Source: Cecembia rubra (GTDB lineage Bacteria; Bacteroidota; Bacteroidia; Cytophagales; Cyclobacteriaceae). Taken from it: 64,000 bases of DNA. The notes below the pieces were generated by a model that had not been told where the DNA came from, did not search any database, and saw only the letters and a program-made list of their open reading frames with translations. Location: positions 620,001 to 684,000 of the forward strand of contig NZ_PYGF01000001.1 in the NCBI RefSeq assembly GCF_003014575.1, given 5' to 3'. This document shows positions 53,885 to 63,045 of the stretch, piece by piece. Positions within the stretch are counted from its first letter, which is position 1. Each line of letters opens with the position of its first letter. Position numbers and translations under genes: made by a program.

Positions 53885-54622
53885 TTAAAGTACTTTTGCT
53901 TCATTTTTAAGCAGTTTCACCAATTCAGCCACATTGTCCTTGTCAATAAGCTTGACGGCACCTTTGGCTGGCGGCAATTGGTAGGTCGTCACATTAGTGG
54001 CAGTTTCATCAGAAACAGGCTCAAGTACCTGCAAAGGTTTGGTCCTTGCTGACATAATGCCACGCATATTTGGTATTTTCCATTCCGCTATTGGTTCTTG
54101 ACAACCAGCAATCAAAGGCAACTTAGCTTCAAGGTATTCTTTACCGCCTTCAATCTCTCTGGCCATTTTAACGGTGTCTCCATCAATCTCTAATTTCATA
54201 ACGGGGGAGATAGAAGGAATGCCTAGCATTTCACCTACCATTCCATGGACCATACCTCCATTAAAATCAATGGATTCTCTTCCCATCATGATCAGGTCAT
54301 AATTGTTTTGCTTGGCAATGGCTGCAATTTGGTTGGCTACAAATAACGAGTCTTTTGGGAAAGCATTGATTCTTATGGCATCATCCGCCCCAATCGCCAA
54401 AGCCTTTCTAAGAGTTGGTTCAGTTTCAGCTTCACCTACGTTCAACACTGTTAAGCTAGCTCCCAACTGCTCTTTCAGTTCCACTGCTCTGGCCAATGCA
54501 TAATCATCATAAGGTCCAATGATGAACTGTACACCATTTTTATCAAATTTAGTATTATTTTCAGTAAACTGGATTTTAGAAGTTGTATCCGGCACGTGGG
54601 TTATACAAACAAGAATTTTCAT
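53885..54622 (-). CDS. etfB: Electron transfer flavoprotein beta subunit
   Basis: A 245-residue ETF beta subunit that binds AMP and docks with the alpha subunit. Family features are MKILVCITHVPDT, IGPYDDYALARAVELKE, LRKALAIGADDAIRI, LIMMGRESIDFNGGMVHGMVGEMLG and the C-terminal arm. It is first in the transcript with etfA and the nuclease-domain gene, and divergent from the TPR gene. Confidence 0.95.
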   Translation of the reverse strand: MKILVCITHVPDTTSKIQFTENNTKFDKNGVQFIIGPYDDYALARAVELKEQLGASLTVLNVGEAETEPTLRKALAIGADDAIRINAFPKDSLFVANQIAAIAKQNNYDLIMMGRESIDFNGGMVHGMVGEMLGIPSISPVMKLEIDGDTVKMAREIEGGKEYLEAKLPLIAGCQEPIAEWKIPNMRGIMSARTKPLQVLEPVSDETATNVTTYQLPPAKGAVKLIDKDNVAELVKLLKNEAKVL

Positions 54623-54695
54623 GTATAAATATTTAGGTTATTTATTTTTAAATTGCGTGAATTTAGTAATTGAATGATAATTAAAAAAAGAATTT

Positions 54696-55031
54696 ATGAG
54701 CAAATTGTCCCGCATTGAGATGTTACAATCGTTTGCAGAACAAGAGCCTGAAAACCCTTTTAACTGGTATGCCTTAGCCTTAGAATACCAAAATTCATAC
54801 CCCGAAAATGCAGCCAATCTATTTCATAAACTATTAAAAGAGCACAAAGGTTACCTGCCCACTTATTATCATGCGGCACACTTTTTTGCAGAATATGGCG
54901 ACCTTGATTTGGCAAAAACTATATACGAAGAGGGAATTGTATTGGCAGAACAAGAAAAACAGGAAAAAACATTAAGGGAATTGAAAAACAGCTATCAGAA
55001 TTTTCTTTTTGAGAATGATTTAGGTGATTAG
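54696..55031 (+). CDS. Small tetratricopeptide-like protein
   Basis: A 111-residue all-helical protein. Two TPR-like units are seen: NPFNWYALALEYQNSYPENAANLFHKLL and LPTYYHAAHFFAEYGDLDLAKTIYEEGI. It has no signal peptide, so it is likely a cytoplasmic scaffold. The partner is unknown. It stands alone, divergent from etfB. Confidence 0.8.
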   Translation: MSKLSRIEMLQSFAEQEPENPFNWYALALEYQNSYPENAANLFHKLLKEHKGYLPTYYHAAHFFAEYGDLDLAKTIYEEGIVLAEQEKQEKTLRELKNSYQNFLFENDLGD

Positions 55032-55085
55032 GGATAAAGTCAAAAATTTTTCGGATAAAATTGACTGACCTTAAACCTAAGAACG

Positions 55086-56084
55086 CTAGATTTTAATTAC
55101 AATTTTCCCTAATTGCTGACCTGCTTTCATACGATCAAATGCTTTTTCAGCTTCCTCTAGACTAAAAACACGATCCACCAAAGGACGGATTTTATTTTGA
55201 TTTACGAAAGAAAGCATTTCTGCAAAATCTTTATCACTGCCCATAGTACTTCCAATTAGTTTAATCTGATTCCAAAATACTTTCCTGGCATTGAAACCAT
55301 CGGGATTTCCTTTAGTCGCTCCATAAAAAACAATCCTACCACCTGGCTTTACCACGTGGATGAGGTTATTGATGGTATCACCCATGGCACTGTCAATAAT
55401 CAAATCAAACCCACCGGTTTTCTGAAGAGCAGCTTCAGCCCAATCCTCATTTTTGTAGTTAAAACCCTTTTTAACACCAAGCTGGAGGGCAGAAGCTATC
55501 TTATCATCACTGCTACTGCTTACAAATACTTCTCCACCTTTGGCTAAAGCATATTGGACTGCAAATTGGGCTACACCGCCACCAAAACCTGTTACCAATA
55601 CCTTTTCTCCTTTTTGCAAACCTCCTTGAACCATCAAAGCCCTAAACGCAGTAAGGCCTCCTAATGGCAATGCGGCAGCTTCCTCCCAACTCATAAAAGA
55701 AGGTTTTGGAAAAATTCTAGAAAAATCAACATTTACAAATTCAGTTAGGGTACCATGCCCGGGCATACCTAATATCTGAAAATCCTTGCTCTGCACTTTT
55801 TCACTTTCACCCCAATTCAAAGCCGGATTGATGATCACTTCTCTACCTAACCACTCATTCAATCCTTGATGGGCAACTTCTGATACAATTCCTGCTCCAT
55901 CAGAACCTAAAATTACACCGTCTTTTAAATTTGGATAAAGACCCTGCCTACACCATTCATCCCTGTGGTTCAAGGCGGCAGCTTTGATTTGCACCCTAAC
56001 CTGATCTGTTCCCAATTGAGGTACCGGAAGATCAGCAAGCTCAATTTTACTTTCAGTTTCTCTATTTAAAACAATAGCTTTCAA
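55086..56084 (-). CDS. Zinc-binding-dehydrogenase-type quinone oxidoreductase (MDR family)
   Basis: A 332-residue medium-chain dehydrogenase/reductase. The N-terminal GroES-like part (QVRVQIKAAALNHRDEWCRQGLYP) and the Rossmann dinucleotide site VLVTGFGGGVAQFAVQYA are clear. The structural-zinc Cys set is absent, so this belongs to the quinone oxidoreductase-like branch that uses NAD(P)H without structural zinc. The substrate is unknown. It follows dnaB on the same strand, 52 bases away. Confidence 0.86.
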   Translation of the reverse strand: MKAIVLNRETESKIELADLPVPQLGTDQVRVQIKAAALNHRDEWCRQGLYPNLKDGVILGSDGAGIVSEVAHQGLNEWLGREVIINPALNWGESEKVQSKDFQILGMPGHGTLTEFVNVDFSRIFPKPSFMSWEEAAALPLGGLTAFRALMVQGGLQKGEKVLVTGFGGGVAQFAVQYALAKGGEVFVSSSSDDKIASALQLGVKKGFNYKNEDWAEAALQKTGGFDLIIDSAMGDTINNLIHVVKPGGRIVFYGATKGNPDGFNARKVFWNQIKLIGSTMGSDKDFAEMLSFVNQNKIRPLVDRVFSLEEAEKAFDRMKAGQQLGKIVIKI

Positions 56085-56136
56085 TGTCTTATAATTATAT
56101 TTTCAACATAACAATTATATCTTTTTCCCTGAGAAT

Positions 56137-57723
56137 TTAGAATGGGGCAGGATCATTACTACCCAATCCTCCTGGGAAGGAATCATCAAAATCTCCCCCA
56201 TTGGCTTTGCTTTGCAACCGTATCGTGTTCCCGGAATCAAAATTCTGGGCACTTCCTCCACTTGGAAATTTGCTTCCATAAAGCGCATCCTGAGCCTTGT
56301 AAGGCACATTCAATTCCAGATCAGCAAATTTCGTGTATTTTCCAATAAACCTTAGCTTCACATTTTCCAATGAACCATTTCTATGCTTAGCAATGATCAC
56401 TTCACCTACACCCATGGTAGAGTTACCGTCCTCATCCTCAGTAATCCCGTAATATTCAGGGCGGTACAGGAACATTACCATATCTGCATCCTGTTCAATA
56501 GCCCCAGACTCCCTCAAATCTGAGAGTTGTGGGCGCTTATCTCCTCCCCTTGTCTCTACGGCCCTCGATAGCTGGGAAAGTGCTATAACTGGGATATTCA
56601 ATTCTTTGGCAATTTTTTTCAATGCCCTGGATATACTTGCAATTTCTTGTTCCCTGTTTCCCCCTCCCCCAGATTTGGAATCACCAGACATCAGCTGAAG
56701 GTAATCAATCACTACCATCTGAATATCATGTTGGGCTTTAAGCTTACGGCATTTGGCCCTTAATTCAAGTATTGAAAGTGCAGGGGTATCATCAACAAAG
56801 AGCGGTGCTTTTGAAAGTTTAGCTGTCTTATGCACCAATTGTTCCCACTCATAATCTGCAAGGTTACCTTTTTTGATTTTTTCTGAATCCAGCTCAGCCT
56901 CAGATGAAATCAACCTGTTTACCAACTGAACTGAAGACATTTCCAATGAAAAAATGGCAACAGGTCTGCTGTGATCCACTGCTGCATTTCTCAATACCGA
57001 CAAAACAAAAGCAGTTTTTCCCATGGCAGGCCGGGCTGCGATAATCACCAAGTCAGATTTTTGCCAACCAGATGTAACCCTATCCAATGCTGTAAAACCA
57101 CTTGGAACACCTGTTAATCCATCTTTTTGGCCTTTTTTGGCTTCCAACTCCATTATTGCCTCCTTCATTATGGAGCGCATATCTGCATAATTCTTCCTGA
57201 TATTTTTTTCGGATATCTCAAAAAGTGACTGTTCCATTTTATCCAAAAGCTCAAATACATCTGTAGTATCTTCAAAAGCATCCTTTTGGATTTCGGAAGC
57301 AATGCTGATCATCTCCCTTTTCATGGCCTGTTCGGTTATGATCCTGGCATGGAATTCAATATTTGCCGCCGAGGAAACTTTGGATGTTAACTCAGTAATA
57401 AAAAAAGCACCCCCGGCAAGTTCCAATTGTCCTTTTTTCCTTAACTGATTGGTTACAGTAAGCAAATCAATTGGCTGTGAATCAGAAAACAGATCTAAAA
57501 TGGATGTATAAATAACCTTATGGGCTTCTTTGTAAAAACTTTCCGGTTTAAGAATGTCAACCACCGTGGTCAGTGCATCTTTTTCAAGCATCAACGCACC
57601 CAAAACCGCCTCTTCTAAATCAATCGCTTGGGGAGGTAATTTCCCCAGCCCGGCTCCAAGGTTTAGGTCCGGTTTTTTTCTTCCAAAATTTCTGTTAGTA
57701 GGACTTGGTTTATTATCTGCCAT
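56137..57723 (-). CDS. dnaB: Replicative DNA helicase DnaB
   Basis: A 528-residue hexameric helicase that unwinds DNA at the replication fork. The N-terminal domain starts around QAIDLEEAVLGALMLE (32-47), Walker A is AARPAMGKT (229-237), and later motifs are PVAIFSLEMSSVQL, VVIDYLQLMSG, ALSQLSRAVETRGG, LRESGAIEQDADMVMFLYRPEYYG and the C-terminal IAKHRNGSLENVKL. No intein is present. A -7-like TACATTTG lies only a few bases before the ATG, so the leader would be very short or the promoter lies elsewhere. Confidence 0.96.
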   Translation of the reverse strand: MADNKPSPTNRNFGRKKPDLNLGAGLGKLPPQAIDLEEAVLGALMLEKDALTTVVDILKPESFYKEAHKVIYTSILDLFSDSQPIDLLTVTNQLRKKGQLELAGGAFFITELTSKVSSAANIEFHARIITEQAMKREMISIASEIQKDAFEDTTDVFELLDKMEQSLFEISEKNIRKNYADMRSIMKEAIMELEAKKGQKDGLTGVPSGFTALDRVTSGWQKSDLVIIAARPAMGKTAFVLSVLRNAAVDHSRPVAIFSLEMSSVQLVNRLISSEAELDSEKIKKGNLADYEWEQLVHKTAKLSKAPLFVDDTPALSILELRAKCRKLKAQHDIQMVVIDYLQLMSGDSKSGGGGNREQEIASISRALKKIAKELNIPVIALSQLSRAVETRGGDKRPQLSDLRESGAIEQDADMVMFLYRPEYYGITEDEDGNSTMGVGEVIIAKHRNGSLENVKLRFIGKYTKFADLELNVPYKAQDALYGSKFPSGGSAQNFDSGNTIRLQSKANGGDFDDSFPGGLGSNDPAPF

Positions 57724-57938
57724 AAAAACAAATGTACATCCTTTGACCTTAACTTTTTGAACAATTTATTCACTTGATATCCACATTTTAGATTTGATTT
57801 CTGAAAATCAACCTTTTACTTCAAAAGGTTTCAAAAATGACAAATCAACTTTCTGGGATTGAACAATTCCTTTGAAATTCTCATATATGGTACTTAAGGA
57901 TTATTCAATCAACACTAAAAAATAAAAGGTTAATGGTT

Positions 57939-57966
57939 TTTGGATTGAAGCTGTTTAGTACTTTTG
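57939..57966 (+). promoter_or_regulatory. Possible promoter for the murein ligase gene
   Basis: TACTTTTG (57959-57966) matches TAnnTTTG exactly and ends 18 bases before the ATG. A TTTG (57939-57942) is 16 bases upstream, shorter than the usual spacing, so the -33 element is uncertain. Confidence 0.4.
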
Positions 57967-57984
57967 AATGTTTGAAATATAGTT

Positions 57985-59358
57985 ATGTCCAAAAAGTATC
58001 ATTTTATCGCCATAGGCGGGGCAGTCATGCACAATTTAGCATTGGCTCTTTTGGCCAAGGGTTATGAAGTAAGCGGTTCAGATGATGAAATCTATGAACC
58101 CTCAAAAAGCAGGTTAAGAAATGCCGGCATACTGCCAAAAGAAAAGGGCTGGTTCCCAGAAAAAATCCATTCTGAGTTAGATGGTATCATCTTGGGAATG
58201 CATGCAAGAATTGACAATCCGGAATTAATCCGGGCAAAAGAATTAAATATTCCTGTATATTCTTTTCCGGAATTCATCTACAACCAAAGCCAAAATAAGC
58301 AAAGAGTAGTAATTTCCGGAAGCCATGGCAAAACTACCATTACTTCCATGATTCTCCATGTTCTTCAATCTCTGGATATGGAATTTGATTACTTGGTCGG
58401 TGCACAAATAGAGGGTTTTGATTTAATGGTTAAACTATCGGAAGCCCCTGTAATCATCATTGAAGGAGACGAATACCTCACTTCTCCACTGGACAGAAGG
58501 CCAAAATTTTTTCATTATCATCACCATATCCTACTGATGAGCGGTATAGCATGGGATCATTTCAATGTGTTCCCTACATTTGAAAACTACAAAACCCAAT
58601 TTGAAGAGTTGATAAAAATTACCCCAAAAGGCGGAACTTTTATTTACTGCGAAAATGATCCTGAGGTAAATGATTTAGCAAAAAATATTTCTCTTAAACA
58701 GGTGGATTTGATACCCTATACCAACCATGAATATTTTGTTGAAAATAGTAAAACCTTACTAAAAACAAATTTTGGAGACATTCCCATTGAGATATTTGGA
58801 AATCATAACCTCCAAAATCTCCAGGGAGCACTTGAAATCTGCAGAAAATTAGGGGTAGAGGACCAAGATTTTTATAAAGCCATACAAAATTTTAAAGGAG
58901 CAGCAAAAAGACAGGAAATCCTGGCTCAAGCAAATGACCGCATCTTCTTTAGAGATTTTGCCCATGCCCCTTCAAAACTTAAAGCCACTGTCAATGCAGT
59001 CAAAAACCAATTCCCAGACCGAAGACTGATTGCAGTTCAGGAATTACATACTTACAGTTCCCTTAACAAGGATTTTGTTCATAATTATGCCCACACTTTT
59101 GATGAGGCAGATATTGCAATTATCTATTTAAACCCAAAAGCCGTATCTTTGAAGAAACTTGAACTTATGGATGATTCAACCCTAAGGGAGGGATTCAAAC
59201 GTGAAGACTTGAAAATTTTCACCGATAGTTCACAATTAAAATCCTTTTTGGAAGAACAGGACTTTAAGGATACGAATCTATTATTAATGAGTTCCGGGAA
59301 CTATGATGATATGGATTTAACTATTTTAAAATCAAAACTCAATAAAAATCATTTCTAA
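57985..59358 (+). CDS. mpl: UDP-MurNAc : tripeptide ligase (Mpl type), murein recycling
   Basis: A 457-residue Mur-ligase-family enzyme. The N-terminal Rossmann region IAIGGAVMHNLALALLAKG and P-loop VVISGSHGKTTITSMI (Gly112-Thr118) are clear, followed by FAHAPSKLKATVNAVK and a long C-terminal domain. These traits fit Mpl, which attaches the recycled tripeptide L-Ala-D-Glu-mesoDAP directly to UDP-MurNAc, rather than MurC. The last bases overlap the start of the exonuclease gene by one base (TAATG), so the two are translationally coupled. Confidence 0.85.
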   Translation: MSKKYHFIAIGGAVMHNLALALLAKGYEVSGSDDEIYEPSKSRLRNAGILPKEKGWFPEKIHSELDGIILGMHARIDNPELIRAKELNIPVYSFPEFIYNQSQNKQRVVISGSHGKTTITSMILHVLQSLDMEFDYLVGAQIEGFDLMVKLSEAPVIIIEGDEYLTSPLDRRPKFFHYHHHILLMSGIAWDHFNVFPTFENYKTQFEELIKITPKGGTFIYCENDPEVNDLAKNISLKQVDLIPYTNHEYFVENSKTLLKTNFGDIPIEIFGNHNLQNLQGALEICRKLGVEDQDFYKAIQNFKGAAKRQEILAQANDRIFFRDFAHAPSKLKATVNAVKNQFPDRRLIAVQELHTYSSLNKDFVHNYAHTFDEADIAIIYLNPKAVSLKKLELMDDSTLREGFKREDLKIFTDSSQLKSFLEEQDFKDTNLLLMSSGNYDDMDLTILKSKLNKNHF

Positions 59359-60164
59359 TGAATTTAAATTTAAGAACACCCATCGCCTTTTTTGACCTCG
59401 AATCCACAGGAACCAATATCGCTACAGATAGAATTGTGGAAATTTCTATTTTGAAGGTTTATCCTGATGGGAAAGAAGAAATAAAAACCACACTTGTAAA
59501 TCCAACCATTCCGATTCCAAAGGAAACTTCTGTAATCCATGGGATTTATGATAAAGACGTTAAAGATGCGCCAACATTTAAATCACTTTCCAAGGAATTG
59601 CATCAATTTTTGCTTGGAGCTGATCTGGCAGGATTCAATGTATTGAAGTTTGATATTCCATTACTGGTAGAGGAGTTTTTAAGAGCTGGAATTGATTTCG
59701 ATATTGATAAAAGGAATATTCTTGATGCCCAAAAAATCTTCCATATGATGGAAAAAAGAAATCTGGCTGCGGCTTACAAATTCTATTGTGGAAAAAATCT
59801 CGAAAATGCCCATAGTGCTGAGGCTGATACACTTGCCACTTATGAAGTATTTAAAGCACAGATTGAGAAATATGTAGGAGAAGAAGCTGAGGACCTTTTG
59901 GGAAATAAATTGGGAATCTTTGAGAATGACATGAAAAAAATCCACATGATTCTCAACGAAAAAATGGTAGATCTGGCAGGAAGATTCATTTTTAATGAAA
60001 AAGGAGAAGAATGCTTTAATTTTGGAAAACACAAAGGAAAAACCATAGAGGCCGTACTAAAAGAAGAGCCCTCCTATTACGATTGGATGATGAAGGGGGA
60101 TTTCCCTTTGGATACCAAAAGAAAATTTACCCAGGTTAAACTCCGGGCTTTCAATCAGCGATAA
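59358..60164 (+). CDS. DEDDh 3'-5' exonuclease, DnaQ-like, with extra C-terminal domain
   Basis: A 268-residue exonuclease. ExoI reads FFDLESTGT, ExoII lies around LAGFNVLKFDIPLL, and ExoIII is HSAEADTLAT with the catalytic His. The last 60 residues (CFNFGKHKGKTIEAVLKEEPSYYDWMM) form a small DUF3820-like domain found in other exonucleases of this class. It may act in replication proofreading or repair. It is coupled to the Mpl gene by a one-base overlap, but no functional link is known. Confidence 0.9.
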   Translation: MNLNLRTPIAFFDLESTGTNIATDRIVEISILKVYPDGKEEIKTTLVNPTIPIPKETSVIHGIYDKDVKDAPTFKSLSKELHQFLLGADLAGFNVLKFDIPLLVEEFLRAGIDFDIDKRNILDAQKIFHMMEKRNLAAAYKFYCGKNLENAHSAEADTLATYEVFKAQIEKYVGEEAEDLLGNKLGIFENDMKKIHMILNEKMVDLAGRFIFNEKGEECFNFGKHKGKTIEAVLKEEPSYYDWMMKGDFPLDTKRKFTQVKLRAFNQR

Positions 60165-60214
60165 ATAATATTTTCAGGAAAAAACTACTGTCCATTTAAA
60201 AATTGACGGACTAA

Positions 60215-60385
60215 TCATTTATATATATATCTGAAATGATGCCAGTAATCATTATATATGCGGCGTCTAAACATACTGATAATTATTGATTTAGGATCCG
60301 ACTATGCCGACAAGTTCTTCATTCATATTGATTCTAATTTACAGGTAAGTTCTATGACTTTCAGGTAGTGGTTTGATGGCTGATA
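60215..60385. repeat. Degenerate dispersed intergenic repeat, copy B
   Basis: About 170 bases between the exonuclease and the hydrolase genes. It aligns with copy A at 14145-14315 with the same order and spacing: TATATC, CCAGTAA (60242), GGATCCG (60294), GACAAGTT, then TTCATT and ATATTG, and GGCTGA (60378). CCAGTAA-to-GGATCCG spacing is exactly 52 bases in both, and GGATCCG-to-GGCTGA is 84 versus 85. It has no open frame, and the perfect GC stem of copy A is broken here. Confidence 0.65.
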
Positions 60386-60451
60386 ACCTTAATCCATTAT
60401 GGATTGCTCATTTATTCTTTAATAAATAGGTATAGTTGCGACACTAATGCC

Positions 60452-61399
60452 CTAATTAACTTTGGACACAAAATCTTCAAAGGCAGTGATCTGATTAACT
60501 CTGTCCTTGGGTTGTATGCTTGGCCGTAAATTTAACCGGGTGAAAACATGAAGATCTGAATCTATCATTTCAATTTCAACCGGAGCTCCATTACTTGATT
60601 TCATACCTTTATAAATCAAAACCGCGCTTACAGGATCTGCTGTTGGATCTTTGATTGATTTGTAAACTTTGACAGAACAATTTGGGGGAAGATTAACTCC
60701 ATTTTCGAGTTGCTTTCTAACTCTTGTCAATATTTTGTTCAGTTCCTGAAGGGTTTCCTGAGGCCTAAAATGATACCAATATTTATCCTCCTCAGAGGTA
60801 TTATCAGCTTCTATGTAACCAATAATAGGCCCTACTAAAGGTACCAATGACAAAATTTTAGATGAAGGAATGATAATGGGATCGACCAATAATATATTTC
60901 TTGGAATCACTTTACCATGAAAAAAATTTGAATGAACCAGGTCAATTAGCAGTGTACAACTGGTTGATGAACCTATAAAATTGATATTTGAATATCCTGC
61001 GGCCATCAATCGCTCATATTCTTCTTTGATAGATTTTTGCCAATCCCTCCAAGACGCTTGTTTAAATTCCTCATAAGTCCTTCCATGACCTCCCAATAAA
61101 ACAATGGAAAGAAAATAATCAGTAGTATTTCCTGACCAAGACCTGAATTCCTCCCACTCATATGTGGAAGCACTGTAACCATGCATTAATATAAAAACAG
61201 GTTTGGAGGCCTCTTCAGGAGTAGGATTAGGTTTGGAAAGTGAAAGCAGGTAATCTTCCGGTTTGTCCAATGAAGGGTCAAAAATTAACTTGCCATCCAT
61301 CATGGCATCTGTGATATCAGGAGTGGTGTCACAAGAGACTAAAATAATTAGGAAACAAATTCCAACTAAAAACTGGCTTATTTTTTTAAAATTGTCCAT
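60452..61399 (-). CDS. Lipoprotein alpha/beta hydrolase-like protein
   Basis: A 315-residue lipoprotein (LIILVSC, Cys near residue 23) with an alpha/beta hydrolase body. The oxyanion region is VFILMHGYSAST, the nucleophile elbow is IGSSTSC (a Ser replaces the usual last Gly), the acid may be the Asp in KDPTADP and the His in SDLHVFTRL. It likely sits on the periplasmic face of a membrane and cuts an ester or lipid; the substrate is unknown. Its start overlaps the end of the next gene upstream by 22 bases, so they are linked. Confidence 0.75.
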   Translation of the reverse strand: MDNFKKISQFLVGICFLIILVSCDTTPDITDAMMDGKLIFDPSLDKPEDYLLSLSKPNPTPEEASKPVFILMHGYSASTYEWEEFRSWSGNTTDYFLSIVLLGGHGRTYEEFKQASWRDWQKSIKEEYERLMAAGYSNINFIGSSTSCTLLIDLVHSNFFHGKVIPRNILLVDPIIIPSSKILSLVPLVGPIIGYIEADNTSEEDKYWYHFRPQETLQELNKILTRVRKQLENGVNLPPNCSVKVYKSIKDPTADPVSAVLIYKGMKSSNGAPVEIEMIDSDLHVFTRLNLRPSIQPKDRVNQITAFEDFVSKVN

Positions 61400-61941
61400 G
61401 ATACCGTTGTTTGTGTAAATAATGGATAGATTGTTCCTGCGCCCTTAGTCCCGTCACCTGTGGTCAAATTATAACCAAAACCTAGAATTACTTTTACAGG
61501 TTGCTTCTTGTTTGCATACATCAATCCAATTTCAGGTGAAAGCAAAATAGAAGAATTGGGCAACATGTCGAAAATTGAAGATTCGTAGTCTGCTATAAAG
61601 TATCCCAGATTCATTCTTGTCATGGGCCTGAGTGCCTTTTCCTTCTTGAAGAACCATGAAGACGAGAACAGAAAATTGTCCTGCTTGATCGCATTTGAAT
61701 TAAGGGCTGTTCCCAACCTGCTACTAGCATAGGAAATTCCAAAATAAAGTTGATCCGGTTTGAGGTTTTTGTGCGAAAATTGAGCAGAAATTCCGTTTTC
61801 CCAATAAAGGTTGAGTGTTTTTTGGACTCGTATACCTACATCCAATATAGATTCCTGAGCAAACAATTGCAAAGGAGGAAGGAATGAGAGAAAAGATAAA
61901 ACTAAAAAAAATACAAGTTTTGGCATTTTTGGGCTTTTCAT
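61378..61941 (-). CDS. Secreted barrel-like protein
   Basis: A 187-residue protein with a signal peptide (ends LFAQ near residue 29) and alternating amphipathic strands (GISAQFSHKNLKPDQLYFGISYASS, NLGYFIADYESS, VKVILGFGYNLTTG), which suggests a small outer-membrane barrel. No family was recognised. Its end overlaps the start of the lipoprotein hydrolase by 22 bases in a different frame, suggesting translational coupling and perhaps a shared envelope task. Confidence 0.65.
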   Translation of the reverse strand: MKSPKMPKLVFFLVLSFLSFLPPLQLFAQESILDVGIRVQKTLNLYWENGISAQFSHKNLKPDQLYFGISYASSRLGTALNSNAIKQDNFLFSSSWFFKKEKALRPMTRMNLGYFIADYESSIFDMLPNSSILLSPEIGLMYANKKQPVKVILGFGYNLTTGDGTKGAGTIYPLFTQTTVSWTILKK

Positions 61942-62071
61942 ATTTTACCTCCTATGTGCTGTTTCAATTCCTAATAAATCTACTTAATATTTAAACTTGC
62001 ATAAAATTTCCAAGACAAAATATTTACTGCAAAAAGCTGAAAAATTTAGAATTTCTTTTAGAAACAAAATC

Positions 62072-62123
62072 AACACGCATAAAAAAAGCGCAGTATCAAG
62101 TCTGCGCTTTTTTTATGCGTGTT
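62072..62123. terminator. Perfect 22-bp inverted-repeat terminator
   Basis: The 22 bases at 62072-62093 are the exact reverse complement of 62102-62123, with an eight-base loop. The stem contains A7/T7 tracts around a GCGCAG core, so it can terminate in both directions. It lies 20 bases past the end of the M48 protease gene (minus). Confidence 0.85.
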
Positions 62124-62142
62124 ATTAATTGAAACAATTGAT

Positions 62143-62946
62143 TTAGCGTTTAGTACTTCTTTCATAATATTCCAATGCCTTTGGCATTTGTTTTTGAAGC
62201 TCTTCTTTTCGCTTGCCCGGACCTGGGTGTGTAGATAAAAACTCCGGTGGAGCTCCGTTTCTGCCTTCACTCATCCTGTCCCAAAAGCCTGGAGCCACCC
62301 TAGGGTCATATCCTGCCATGGCCATAAAATTCAATCCCAACTGATCAGCTTCCAATTCATGCCTTCTGGAGAATTTCAGCATGCCTAATTGCCCACCTAC
62401 ACCAAAAGCCTGAAGGAATATACTTTGGGTCAAAGAAGGGTTTTGCCCCATAGCCGCCTGTGCACCACCTAATAAGCCATTCAACAAAAGTCCATTGGAC
62501 ATCCTCTCTCTACCATGATTGGCAATGGCATGCGCTACTTCATGCCCCATTACCACTGCCACTCCGGCTTCATCTTGACAGATTGGCAAAATACCAGTGT
62601 AGAAAGCCACCTTTCCACCAGGCATACACCAAGCATTGACAATATCATCCTGAATTAAATTAAACTCCCAAGCGAAACCCTCCAATTGTTTTTCATATCC
62701 CTGCTCCCTCATATACCTGTCAACTGCTTCTGCAATTCTTTTTCCTACCCTGACCACCATTTGTCCCTGATCCGTATTAGTGACTATTTTATTCTCCTTT
62801 AAAACCTGAGAATACTGTTCATATGCCAATGGTAACAATTCCTCATTGCTTACTAAAGCCAATTGATTCCTTCCGCTCATAGGAACTTTAGCACAGGAAT
62901 AAATTACCAACCCTAGTGCTATTAAAAAGATTATTTTTTTCAACAT
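62143..62946 (-). CDS. M48-family metalloprotease, lipoprotein
   Basis: A 267-residue protease from the ATG at 62944-62946 (MLKKIIFLIALGL); an upstream TTG would add three residues. It has a lipobox (VIYSC, Cys18), the zinc motif HEVAH (135-139) and the third ligand region RRHELEADQLGL. This matches the BepA/LoiP-like periplasmic proteases that check outer-membrane protein and lipid assembly. No TPR domain follows, unlike BepA. It is divergent from the DUF4442 gene and ends in a strong hairpin. Confidence 0.9.
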   Translation of the reverse strand: MLKKIIFLIALGLVIYSCAKVPMSGRNQLALVSNEELLPLAYEQYSQVLKENKIVTNTDQGQMVVRVGKRIAEAVDRYMREQGYEKQLEGFAWEFNLIQDDIVNAWCMPGGKVAFYTGILPICQDEAGVAVVMGHEVAHAIANHGRERMSNGLLLNGLLGGAQAAMGQNPSLTQSIFLQAFGVGGQLGMLKFSRRHELEADQLGLNFMAMAGYDPRVAPGFWDRMSEGRNGAPPEFLSTHPGPGKRKEELQKQMPKALEYYERSTKR

Positions 62947-63045
62947 AACTTTCAAATTTTACCCGAATTTGACCAAAAAAGATGCCATTTCAAATGACCT
63001 AATTACTTTTTTATTATTTTAATTGTCAGATAACAATGTAATACT

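Noticed and set aside
56115-56309. Short minus-strand frame overlapping the end of dnaB
   Set aside because: It is a shifted-frame shadow of dnaB codons, which continue intact; not a frameshift.
57729-57736. Exact -7-like TACATTTG before dnaB
   Set aside because: It lies only a few bases before the ATG with no matching -33 element, so a real promoter there would give almost no leader.
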